From positions 12,258,501 to 12,322,500 of the forward strand of contig CM037462.1 in the NCBI GenBank assembly GCA_021014325.1: a stretch of 64,000 bases of DNA, read 5' to 3'. The notes below the pieces were generated by a model, which did not search any database, was not told where the DNA came from, and saw only the letters and a list, made by a program, of their open reading frames with translations. This document shows positions 55,001-64,000 of the stretch, one piece after another. Made by a program: the position numbers and the translations under genes. This DNA is from Plazaster borealis (Eukaryota > Echinodermata > Asteroidea > Forcipulatida > Labidiasteridae). Each line of letters begins with the position of its first letter. Position 1 is the stretch's first letter.

Positions 55001-57840
55001 TTGCCTCCTATTGAGCCGTATACAATGTTAGACAATGAAGGCAGCCTGTCCATTCTTGTATGCTATTAGTATATATATAAACAAAAGGACTTGAATCAGG
55101 GATTGCACAATAACCCCCCTGGAAAAGGGAGATTGCGAGCAAAATTTCCAGTTTCTTCTGTCCCTCTTTGTATGGAATGAAGCATAGCACAGTATGTGCA
55201 TTCCTGTGCATCTTGCACAATAGAATGTCTGGGTGGATATTCACATCAGCCATCTGACTGACTGCGAAAAATTGAGGGCGCTCCGAACTTGTACCGGGCG
55301 ACAAAAAACGTCCAAAAGCACCGGACTTTGGTGTTTCTGATTAGCATAGTGTAGGTTCGAGTCCCGGTCTTGACACTTGTGTCACTAAGCCATACACTTA
55401 AACCATTATTGCTTCGTCCTTCAGATGGGATGTAAAGCCATAGGTCCTGTGTGTTGTGTAATGCAGTGTTGTGTAATGAAGAGGGGGTTTGCCCCAGTGG
55501 CTGCTCAATGCGCCGCAGCATTGCTACATAAATTGGCAGGGCTCGAAATTTACACTGGACCGCATGCCCAAGGCCAGTGATTTAAGCATCGGGCCAGTAA
55601 ACTTACGACCATACTAGTCCGGCGGTCTTGTGTTTTTGAATAATAATAACTCCTCACTGCATTTTTTATTTAAACTGATAAATACAAAATGTCTTTCAAT
55701 TTTATTGAGTATCCATAAGAAAAATTAGATAAATCTTCTCTGAGTGCTCGTTCCATAAAGAGCTCCAATGTGAAACTGTGTAGATAGTGTTCTTCTCATT
55801 TTGATTCCAGTCTTGTAACAAATTCTCTGGTCCAGTAAAAGTTTTGAGCCACAAGCCCTGAAGTCTTGTGGATTTTCCCCCGAAATTCGAGCCCTGTTGG
55901 TCTCGTAATTCAAAAAAATGTTTCTGTTTGTTCAAGCGCTTTGAGTACCCGGTAGATACGTGCGCTATATAAGACTATATTATTACTAAATTAGACCCCT
56001 TGCATAACGCGAAACGCTATAGGGACACTGAGGTCACGCGCATGTTTTTACGCACAAAGAACAGCTATCCTCCAATGATTTGACTCCTTTGGCCACATTG
56101 AGGGCACTTTTTGGCCTCAGTGAGGGCGCTTTTTAAGCGTGTGACGTGATATGCAAGGGTTCTATTAGATAAACAGCAGATCTTGTGAGGGCATGTTCTC
56201 AACATGTTCTATGACAAACCAGTGTTAATAACTCGTAACTCGTGGCCGAACGGTTGTTTTGTGAGCACCAAACTCAAGTACTGATGACTGATCATCGGAA
56301 TGTGGTTTTGAATCATGGTCATAACACTTGGGCAAGACACTTCTATAATTGCTTCTTCTTGTCACCTAAGGGGTACATTGGTACCTGTGAGGGTAGAGAA
56401 TGATTAGCAACCTGTGTGCCAATTTGGCTGCTGGTGCTGCATACTCCAAAGGAGTTGAGATGGTTTCAGGATTACTTGAAGCCCAATGAACACACTACAA
56501 AGTACAAGGCACTTTGATACAAGGTTTAAAGGCACTGTACACGTTTGGTAATTGTCAAAGACCAGTGTTCTCACTTGGTGTATCCCAACATGCATAAAAT
56601 AACAAGCCTGTGAAAATTTGGGCTCAATTGGTCATCGAAGTTGCAAGAAAATGATGAAAGAAAAAACACCCTTGTTGTACAAATTTGTGTGCTTTCAGAT
56701 AGGAATAAAAGGCTTCTAACTTGCAAGAAGTCTTTTATTATTTTAGTGAGAAATTACCTCTTTCTCAAAAACTACGTTACTTCAGAGGGAGTCGTTTCTC
56801 ACAATGTTTTATACTATCAACAGCCCTCTCTGTTGCTCGTTACCAAGTCAGTTTTTATGCTAATATATTTTGAGTAATTACCAAATGTGTACAGTGTCTT
56901 TAACTGTGTCTGTTATTATTTGTAATTTATTTATTTTACTAATTCTTGTTTCTGTGCTGTATTTTTCAGTGTTTGCCGGAGATGGTGCTCTCTGATGAAA
57001 GACAAACATCTGTGGAAGGATGTTCACATACCGGCCAGCAGGAAGAGCAGCCTAACCAAGATACTACTGTTCATGCAGACCTACTTCACCGATGCACTGG
57101 AAACATTGACTCTCTACCGCGTCAGCAACAAAATGTTGCAGCTACTCAACAAACAGTGTCCACGACTGAGAAAACTGTCCATTAAGGGGAAGGATTTGAA
57201 GACCACGGACCTTTCGTTTCTTCCCCCGTACTTGATGGAGCTGCATTTGGGCTCGTACCAGTTCGCTGCAAACTGGTATTGCCCTTTGACGCAGGGGCTG
57301 CTCTACCAAATCGAGAAGCTGGAGGTGTTTTGCCCGCACATCACCAACAACACCCTGGGTCATCTTGCTACATTGCGGACACTCAAGTCCCTCCAACTTG
57401 TCTCCTGTCGCAGCAGCGTCGTGGATGAGAGTGAAGGGACTTACACGGAGCGCGGATTCACCTGTCTCGTCCAACAGCTGACGGAGCTGAGAGTGCTCCG
57501 CTTCCAGCAGTGCTCGCAAATCAGCGACACTGCTTTCTTCAAGATCGGAAACAGCCTGACCAAGCTGGAAGACCTGACTCTGCACTACTGCTGCAACATC
57601 ACCGATGTGGGTCTGAAGCACTTGAAGAACCTCCAAGCTCTGAAGATCTTAGACCTCGGTGGGGGGACACCCGTATCTCCTGAGGCGCTGATAGAGGTCA
57701 TCGGCTGCCTCAAGAGTCTCCTGGAGCTTTGGATTTTCGACACGGAGTACATACGCCAGCAGCATATCGAACAAATTCAGGAAATGTTTCCTAGACTGAC
57801 TGTGTGTGTACAAGACAGATGGGAGTGTATCGAAGCTTAA
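51889..57840 (+). CDS. FBXL12: F-box/leucine-rich-repeat protein, FBXL12-like (complete, 2 coding exons)
   Basis: Substrate-recognition subunit of an SCF (SKP1-CUL1-F-box) ubiquitin ligase; the F-box binds SKP1 and the repeats bind substrate. Exons 51889-52025 and 56970-57840 join inside the Arg codon CG|T, giving 335 residues (human FBXL12 about 326). Seen: F-box about residues 24-64, LPDESLIHIFSFLSVKSRCR then SARVCRRWCSLMKDKHLWKD; then irregular leucine-rich repeats (PRLRKLSIKG, LEDLTLHYCCNITDVGLKHL, LQALKILDLGG, LLELWIFDTE). A TGA three codons before the ATG (51880-51882) supports the start. The VCRRW...LWKDV continuity across the intron matches the family. AATAAA at 57945-57950 is a likely poly(A) signal. 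Orthology to FBXL12 over other FBXLs rests on length and the F-box/linker pattern. Confidence 0.88.
52029..52760. mobile_element. Nested-palindrome TIR element in FBXL12-like intron
   Basis: Outermost arms ACAAATAATGAA (52040) and TTCATTATTTGT (52740). Inside are arms TGTTCCGCCCCAACTTG (52064) and CAAGTTGGGACGGAACA (52582-52598), with repeated AGTTGGGAC / GTCCCAACT palindromes on both sides. A further hairpin at 52608-52720 (TTGAAAGATGGAAT...ATTCTATCTTTCAA) follows. A relative terminus is at 44005. Confidence 0.8.
53375..54268. mobile_element. 894-bp TA-flanked TIR element
   Basis: TA at 53373-53374 and 54269-54270. Inverted ends CCGTAAGTTCCTGCGGATAA and TTATCCGCAGGAAATTACGG. The interior has several ATAAGGCGC motifs. 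A TA duplication suggests the Tc1/mariner/pogo group; no transposase. Confidence 0.85.
54555..55300. mobile_element. TTAACCACTTC-family element interrupted by a family A MITE fragment
   Basis: Starts TTAACCACTTCAG at 54555. The interior matches 34552-35166 up to about 54735 and again from about 54946 (CAATCTGCCATGGTGTACTG). A truncated family A copy lies between. The right end is cut by a SINE. Confidence 0.72.
54737..54944 (-). mobile_element. Truncated family A MITE
   Basis: Begins inside the family at AAAATAATAAAAAATTCTTG and ends GTGTTCAGTGCCTTTAA (TTAA 54941-54944). The first half is missing. Confidence 0.82.
55311..55985 (+). mobile_element. tRNA-Leu-derived SINE split by a TIR element
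   Basis: Head and body 55311-55536 (GGTTCGAGTCCCGG, CTTCGTCCTTCAGATGGGAT); tail 55897-55985 (GGTCTCGTAATTC, GTGCGCTATATAAGA). The intervening segment is a CAGGGCTCGAA element. Confidence 0.82.
55537..55896. mobile_element. CAGGGCTCGAA-family TIR element inside a SINE, 4-bp duplication
   Basis: Ends CAGGGCTCGAAATTTAC and CGAAATTCGAGCCCTG. TTGG is duplicated at 55533-55536 and 55897-55900. 360 bp, non-coding. Confidence 0.87.
56240..56520 (+). mobile_element. SINE of the second family with degraded tRNA head
   Basis: CGTGGCCGAACGG and a weak box B (GGTTTTGAATCA) precede a body with GGCTGCTGGTGCTGCATACT and CCAAAGGAGTTGAGATGG, shared with 17210-17420 and 2160-2430. Confidence 0.6.
56526..56902 (+). 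mobile_element. TTAA MITE, family A, near the FBXL12-like acceptor
   Basis: TTAA at 56526-56529 and 56899-56902. AGGCACTGTACACGTTTGG to TGTGTACAGTGTCT. It ends 67 bases before the exon-2 boundary, so the branch point lies just beyond it. Confidence 0.88.
56970..57840 (+). CDS. FBXL12: FBXL12-like exon 2: F-box end and leucine-rich repeats
   Basis: Acceptor TATTTTTCAG ends at 56969. It completes Arg, then VCRRWCSLMKDKHLWKDVHI and the LRR domain to the TAA stop at 57838-57840. Markedly GC-richer than flanks. An antisense open frame over 57142-57636 is a shadow. Confidence 0.92.
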
Positions 57841-57944
57841 AGAGAATATCTGGAATTCAAGAAAACAAAATGAAAACCCCCCAGAAATATTACAAGTCAC
57901 TAAACGTGAAACCTTGCACAAGACCTGCAATATCAAAAGGATAC

Positions 57945-57950
57945 AATAAA
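57945..57950 (+). promoter_or_regulatory. FBXL12: Candidate poly(A) signal of the FBXL12-like gene
   Basis: AATAAA 105 bases after the stop codon, in AT-rich sequence. Confidence 0.6.
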
Positions 57951-57974
57951 ACAGTGAATGTAACTAAAGGCCCA

Positions 57975-58105
57975 TTTTGAAACCATGGCTCACGCAGTTA
58001 TTTTGAAAACTTTCTCGGAACGGAGCTTTCAACAAGCCGGATGGAGCCTAAGTCGGAACCCAAGCCAGAGCTCAAACCAAAGCCGTGGTTTGGAAAAAGG
58101 GCATA
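57975..58105. repeat. Short TIR repeat
   Basis: TTTTGAAACCATGGCTC and AGCCGTGGTTTGGAAAAAGG are inverted; related to 34250-34395 and 39910-40098. Confidence 0.65.
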
Positions 58106-58795
58106 GAGGTACATTCTAAGGAAGCAAGAAATGACTTGCTAATTTTGATTGGGGATTTGCCATACAACAATATGTACAATACATGTTTAAAGGTGCTGTG
58201 GCTGTTATTTTTTATTTTCTTGTCCAGTGGTTTCAAAAGTGTGTGATGTTCAGTATGCAGTGATAACACGTCTGAATTTTCCTCAAGGCGTAACCAAGTT
58301 ATTGGCACCAGGTTGTATATACCAAATGCCATTTAGGTGGTGATGAAACAAAGGCTGTATATTTTGAGCACATTAAATTTCAAGAGATGTACAAAGAGAG
58401 TTTACAAGAGATGTAAAATTCACCGATGGAAATCATTTCTGAGAGCGCCGCAAAAAATGGGTCATGTATTTGGGTATATTTGCGTTTTTTTACGCATTTT
58501 CTGCAGAGCTCTCACAAATTGTTTCCGTCAGCGAATTTTAGTTCTCTTGTACTGGTTTCTTGTCACTGGGTCGCCAAAACATGCCCAGCTGTGTTACTTG
58601 CTCACAAACACAATGTGTTTAACACCCAAAGCTTTTATTTGCTGTGATTCACCACCCTGTAAAAAATGAGTGGATTATTTATTTGGGCAGTAAAATTTTA
58701 TGACAAAATATAATTAGCTGTTGCAAACTGCCTACCAAACAAATTGACTGAAGTTAAATGCGAAAAAAATGAAATAATGGCCTCATGTTCTGATC

Positions 58796-58851
58796 TTAGC
58801 AGAGTCTTTCTCAAAAGCTAACCTTTTAGCCTTCGAGAAAGACTCTGCTAG
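58796..58851. repeat. 56-nt foldback with perfect 16-bp stem
   Basis: TAGCAGAGTCTTTCTC and GAGAAAGACTCTGCTA pair perfectly, and the intervening bases (AAAGCTAACC / TTTTAGCCTT) nearly continue the stem. It may be a very small MITE or a transcribed hairpin. Confidence 0.8.
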
Positions 58852-59883
58852 GGTCAAAAAGTGACGCCATTAACCATGTTAAGAATAATTTAGCAAAATT
58901 TTATAACAGAAGTTGATTTTACATGTCTTCCTTTTTCAAAGACTTTTGTTGTGTTTTAACATGAAGAGAGTTCCAAACTCAGTTATTTTAAAGAATATTT
59001 TAATTATTTATTAGGCTATTAGCCTTCAAGAAATGAATTTGTCTTGACTGAAGTGTGCCATTCATCGGAGCCAACACACAGCGTGAATCATTGTGCATTG
59101 TTGCACTATAAATTCTTCATGAAATAAAGGGAGACTGGGGCAATAAAGCCTGAAAAACGAACCGTGCCGATTTTGAAAAGGAAACTAAAATGGTTCAACT
59201 GTTACATAATATTAATCTGAAACTTGATTCATTGCGTTATGAGTTTGCAGACATGTTTCGTAACTTACATTGTATAAGATGTTGTCAGAAAAGCAGAATA
59301 TCTGGGCCGTTTCAAGAGGAATATCAATTCCTACCTTCAGCTCTCCTGAGTTATTTTCATCTTTAATATTTTTCTTCTTGTAGCCCCTTACCAAGAGTGG
59401 CTTTTAGCCTTGTTTGGGGCAAACTTGCTTAAAAAAGCATCTTTCACTGAGTGAAGTGTTTATCAAATGCGATGGCTCACACAAAGTTAATGACTAACCC
59501 AAGTCACCCACAAAATCATGTACACTGTGCTTTTACAAAATCTGTAATTGTCTCAAAGAACTGTAAAATTAATCTATGTAAGATAAATCATGTGCATTTA
59601 TGTTTGTTCACAAAGAAATTGAGATTATTTTTATTTTTGCGCATCAAATTATTTATTTCTGAGCAAATTTGAATTTTTTTTTCAAATTGTATGTTTTTGA
59701 TCATTTAAATTATGTGCTCTATGCTTCTTTTGAATTCAACTGCAATTATTTTTAATTACAATTGTATTGTGAAATGTAGAACAACAACACACTATAAGAG
59801 GCTTGCCTTCTGCATTTTAATTTTTATTTGATAATGCATTTTGGTTCTTTTGAAATTACACAATACTACATGTAGATCAGTGA

Positions 59884-60247
59884 GGCACTGAACACGTTTG
59901 GAAATTGTCAAAGACGAGTGTTCTCATTTGGTGTATCCCAACATATGCATGAAATAACAAGCCTGTGAAAATTTGGGCCCAATTGGTCATCGAAGTTGCA
60001 AGAAAATGATGAAAGAAAAAACACCCTTGTTGTACAAATTTGTGTGCTTTCAGATAGGAATAAAAACTTCTTGCAAGAAGTTTTTATTATTTTAGTTAGA
60101 AATTATCTCTTTCTCACTTCAGAGGGAGTCATTTCCTACAATGTTTTATACTATCAACAGCTCTCTGTTGCTTGTTACCAAGTAAGTTTTTATGCTAATA
60201 CATTGTATTTGTTTTGAGGCATTACCAAACGTGTACGATACCTTTAA
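59884..60247 (+). mobile_element. TTAA MITE, family A
   Basis: Starts AGGCACTGAACACGTTTGG without a left TTAA (GTGAGGC) and ends GTGTACGATACCTTTAA (TTAA 60244-60247). The central palindrome CTTCTTGCAAGAAG is intact. Confidence 0.86.
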
Positions 60248-60635
60248 GACTTCTTGTCCACCATTCATTAATTGCACAGCAATGAGACTAAAGCGGTGTG
60301 GATACTCATTTCTTCTCCCATTGATAGTGCATCTTGCTATACACAAGATGAACAGCACACTTTTGCCAACTGGTGCACATAAGCTTCTTTACACTTTCAA
60401 GATTTTTCTATGTGTCCGACTTGTGTTAGATTTGGAGGACGTGCATTATATTGGGGCAATTGTCGGAGAAGCAGAATCTTGCACCAAAGTTTTTATCAAA
60501 TAAGATGGCTCACACATCGTTAGTGACTAACCCAATTTTCCCACACAGTCATGTAGGTAGTGTTTTTTTGATCAAAAAAGAGCTGAAACTGGATAAAATC
60601 ACAAGGGTTAGGAATTGGATAGAAACACAAGGCCT

Positions 60636-63600
60636 TGCATTTTAGTCAAAAATAAGCTGAAATCCGATAAAATCACAAGGGGTAAGCCTTGCATTTTAGT
60701 GAAAAATAAGCTGAAATTTCATAAATTCACAAGGGGTAAGCCTTGCATTTTAGTCAAAAATAAGCTGAAATTTCATAAATTCACAAGGGGTAAGCCTTAC
60801 ATTTTAGTCAAAAATAAGCTGAAATCTGATAAAATCACAAGGGGGTAAGCCTTGCATTTTAGTCAAAAATAAGCTGAAATCAGAATAAAATCACAAGAGG
60901 GTAAGCCTTGCATTTTAGTTAAATATAAACTGAAATCAGAATAAAATCACAAGGGGTAAGCCTTACATTTTAGTCAAAAATAAGCTGAAATCCGATAAAA
61001 CCACAAGGGGTAAGCCTTGCATTTTAGTCAAAAATAAGCTGAAATCCGATAAAATCACAAGGGGTAAGCCTTGCATTTTAGTTAAATATAAGCTGAAATC
61101 AGAATAAAATCACAAGGGGTAAGCCTTGCATTTTAGTCAAAAATAAGCTGAAATCCGATAAAATCACAAGGGGTAAGCCTTACATTTTAGTCAAAAATAA
61201 GCTGAAATTTCATAAAATCACAAGGGGTAAGCCTTGCATTTTAGTCAAAAACAAGCTGAAATCCGATAAAATCACAAGGGGTAAGCCTTGCATTTTCGTC
61301 AAAAATAAGCTGAAATCCGATAAAATCAAAAGGGGTAAGCCTTACATTTTAGTCAAAAATAAGCTGAAATCCGATAAAATCACAAGGGGTAAGCCTTGCA
61401 TTTTAGTCAAAATAAGCTGAAATCCGATAAAATCAAAAGGGGTAAGCCTTGCATTTTAGTCAAAAATAAGCTGAAATCCGATAAAATCACAAGGGGTAAG
61501 CCTTGCATTTTAGTCAAAAATAAGCTGAAATCCGATAAAATCACAAGGGGTAAGCCTTGCATTTTCGTCAAAAATAAGCTGAAATCCGATAAAATCAAAA
61601 GGGGTAAGCCTTGCATTTTAGTCAAAATAAGCTGAAATCCGATAAAATCACAAGGGGTAAGCCTTGCATTTTAGTCAAAAATAAGCTGAAATCAGAATAA
61701 AATCACGAGGGGTAAGCCTTGCATTTTAGTCAAAAATAAGCTGAAATCCGATAAAATCACAAGGGGTAAGCCTTGCATTTTCGTCAAAAATAAGCTGAAA
61801 TCCGATAAAATGAAAAGGGGTAAGCCTTGCATTTTAGTCAAAATAAGCTGAAATCCGATAAAATCACAAGGGGTAAGCCTTGCATTTTAGTCAAAAATAA
61901 GCTGAAATCAGAATAAAATCACAAGGGGTAAGCCTTGCATTTTAGTCAAAAATAAGCTGAAATCCGATAAAATCACAAGGGGTAAGCCTTGCATTTTAGT
62001 CAAAAATAAGCTGAAATCCGATAAAATCACAAGGGGTAAGCCTTGCATTTTAGTCAAAAATAAGCTGAAATCCGATAAAATCACAAGGGGTAAGCCTTGC
62101 ATTTTAGTCAAAAATAAGCTGAAATCCGATAAAATCACAAGGGGTAAGCCTTGCATTTTAGTCAAAAATAAGCTGAAATCCGATAAAATCACAAGGGGTA
62201 AGCCTTGCATTTTAGTCAAAATAAGCTGAAATCCGATAAAATCACAAGGGGTAAGCCTTGCATTTTAGTCAAAAATAAGCTGAAATCAGAATAAAATCAC
62301 GAGGGGTAAGCCTTGCATTTTAGTCAAAAATAAGCTGAAATCCGATAAAATCACAAGGGGTAAGCCTTGCATTTTCGTCAAAAATAAGCTGAAATCCGAT
62401 AAAATCAAAAGGGGTAAGCCTTGCATTTTAGTCAAAATAAGCTGAAATCCGATAAAATCACAAGGGGTAAGCCTTGCATTTTAGTCAAAAATAAGCTGAA
62501 ATCAGAATAAAATCACGAGGGGTAAGCCTTGCATTTTAGTCAAAAATAAGCTGAAATCCGATAAAATCACAAGGGGTAAGCCTTGCATTTTAGTCAAAAA
62601 TAAGCTGAAATCCGATAAAACCACAAGGGGTAAGCCTTGCATTTAAATCAAAAATAAGCTGAAATCCGATAAAATCACAAGGGGTAAGCCTTGCATTTTA
62701 GTCAAAAATAAGCTGAAATCAGAATAAAATCACAAGGGGTAAGCCTTGCATTTTCGTCAAAAATAAGCTGAAATCCGATAAAACCACAAGGGGTAAGCCT
62801 TGCATTTTAGTCAAAAATAAGCTGAAATCAGAATAAAATCACAAGGGGTAAGCCTTGCATTTTAGTCAAAAGAAATCCGATAAAATCACAAGGGGTAAGC
62901 CTTGCATTTTAGTCAAAAATAAGCTGAAATCAGAATAAAATCACAAGGGGTAAGCCTTGCATTTTAGTCAAAAATAAGCTGAAATCCGATAAAACCACAA
63001 GGGGTAAGCCTTGCATTTTAGTCAACAATTAGCTGAAATCCGATAAAATCACAAGGGGTAAGCCTTGCATTTTAGTCAAAAATAAGCTGAAATCAGAATA
63101 AAGTCACAAGGGGTAAGCCTTGCATTTTAGTCAAAAATAAGCTGAAATCAGAATAAAATCACAAGGGGTAAGCCTTGCATTTTAGTCAAAAATAAGCTGA
63201 AATCAGAATAAAATCACAAGGGGTAAGCCTTGCATTTTAGTCAAAAGAAATCCGATAAAATCACAAGGGGTAAGCCTTGCATTTTAGTCAAAAATAAGCT
63301 GAAATTTCATAAATTCACAAGGGGTAAGCCTTGCATTTTAGTCAAAAATAAGCTGAAATCCGATAAAATCACAAGGGGTAAGCCTTGCATTTTAGTTAAA
63401 TATAAGCTGAAATCAGAATAAAATCACAAGGGGTAAGCCTTACATTTTAGTCAAAACTAAGCTGAAATCCGATAAAATCACAAGGGGTAAGCCTTGCATT
63501 TTAGTCAAAAATGAGCTGAAATCCGATAAAATCACAAGGGGTAAGCCTTGCATTTTAGTCAAAAATAATCTGAAATCTGATAAAATCACAAGCCTTGCAT

Positions 63601-64000
63601 TTTAGTCAAAAATAAGCTGAAATCCGATGAAATCACAAGGGGTAGTAAGCCTTGCATTTTAGTCAAAAATAAGCTGAAATCCGATAAAACCACAAGGGGT
63701 AAGCCTTGCATTTAAATCAAAAATAAGCTGAAATCCGATAAAATCACAAGGGGTAAGCCTTGCATTTTAGTCAAAAATAAGCTGAAATCAGAATAAAATC
63801 ACAAGGGGTAAGCCTTGCATTTTCGTCAAAAATAAGCTGAAATCCGATAAAATCACAAGCGGTAAGCCTTGCATTTTAGTCAAAAATAAGCTGAAATCAG
63901 AATAAAATCACAAGGGGTAAGCCTTGCATTTTAGTCAAAAGAAATCCGATAAAATCACAAGGGGTAAGCCTTGCATTTTAGTCAAAAATAAGCTGAAATC
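60636..64000. repeat. 54-bp tandem repeat array, continues past the window
   Basis: About 60 units of AAGCCTTGCATTTTAGTC... with AAAATAAGCTGAAATCCG and ATAAAATCACAAGGGGT. The common length is 54 bp (18 codons); variants of 53 and 55 bp (CAAAATAAG, CAGAATAAAAT) and an 8-bp deletion (CAAAAGAAATCC) break every reading frame. Marker variants recur 1,069 bp apart at the right end. Frames on both strands are by-products of the unit length. Confidence 0.95.

Larger units (their letters stand above)
57841..60635. other. Intergenic region after the FBXL12-like gene
   Basis: Contains a short TIR repeat, a foldback, a family A MITE and a diverged duplicate pair (about 59440-59540 and 60480-60560 sharing GATGGCTCACACA and GTGACTAACCCAA / ATGACTAACCCAA). 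Otherwise nothing recognised. Confidence 0.6.

Noticed and set aside
57142..57636. 164-aa minus-strand frame
   Set aside because: Antisense shadow of the FBXL12-like LRR exon, whose plus-strand product is recognisable.
10466..60217. Recurrent ~60-110 aa frames sharing [20 protein letters not shown] in many places
   Set aside because: They are translations of the family A MITE, appear in either orientation with frame breaks, and lack any codon-level conservation pattern; not a gene family.
60615..63421. Repetitive frames on both strands (KPCILVKNKLKSDKITRG type)
   Set aside because: The 54-bp unit is a multiple of three, so frames persist by chance until a 53- or 55-bp unit breaks them; both strands are open, and no start or splice context fits.

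Overview
The window is eukaryotic, AT-rich, intron-rich and crowded with transposable elements. It contains four protein-coding loci that can be rebuilt exon by exon from matched splice sites and phases, plus dozens of small repeats. The gene set is an E181/K296 opsin, fukutin, a VMAC-like coiled-coil gene and an FBXL12-like F-box gene. Together with tRNA-Leu-derived SINEs and abundant short terminal-inverted-repeat (TIR) elements, this suggests a non-vertebrate marine deuterostome, most likely an echinoderm. That placement is inference; nothing in the sequence names the species.

1-12.9 kb: the last four coding exons of an opsin (+ strand; 244-367, 3539-3635, 5665-5896, 7143-7823). TM1-TM2 lie upstream of the window. 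The retinal-binding lysine, E181 counterion, disulfide cysteines and NPxxY are kept, but the D/ERY arginine motif reads C-R-Y. The introns and the downstream gap hold TIR elements, a SINE fragment and a minisatellite.

12.9-33.9 kb: a complete fukutin gene (FKTN, + strand, eight coding exons, 474 codons plus stop), the Golgi ribitol-phosphate transferase of the dystroglycan pathway. Intron 4 (6.2 kb) is a stack of nested elements. It also holds two decayed upstream copies of the exon-5 acceptor region and a SINE whose head is a U2 snRNA fragment.

33.9-51.9 kb: intergenic, with a 1.6-kb 40-bp-period minisatellite (36.2-37.9 kb), a single-exon VMAC-like gene on the minus strand (41.05-41.60 kb), a three-level transposon nest directly upstream of it (41.77-43.52 kb), several SINEs and a GGTGTTCGG-ended element.

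51.9-57.8 kb: a two-exon FBXL12-like gene (+ strand) whose 4.9-kb intron is packed with TIR elements.

57.8-64.0 kb: gene-poor, ending in a 54-bp tandem array (from about 60.64 kb) that runs off the window and shows higher-order structure with a 1,069-bp repeat distance.

The four genes have no evident shared pathway and look like independent eukaryotic transcription units. The most notable structure is mobile-element biology: at least three TTAA-flanked MITE families, nested insertions with readable target duplications, a U2-SINE chimera and tandem duplication of a splice acceptor.
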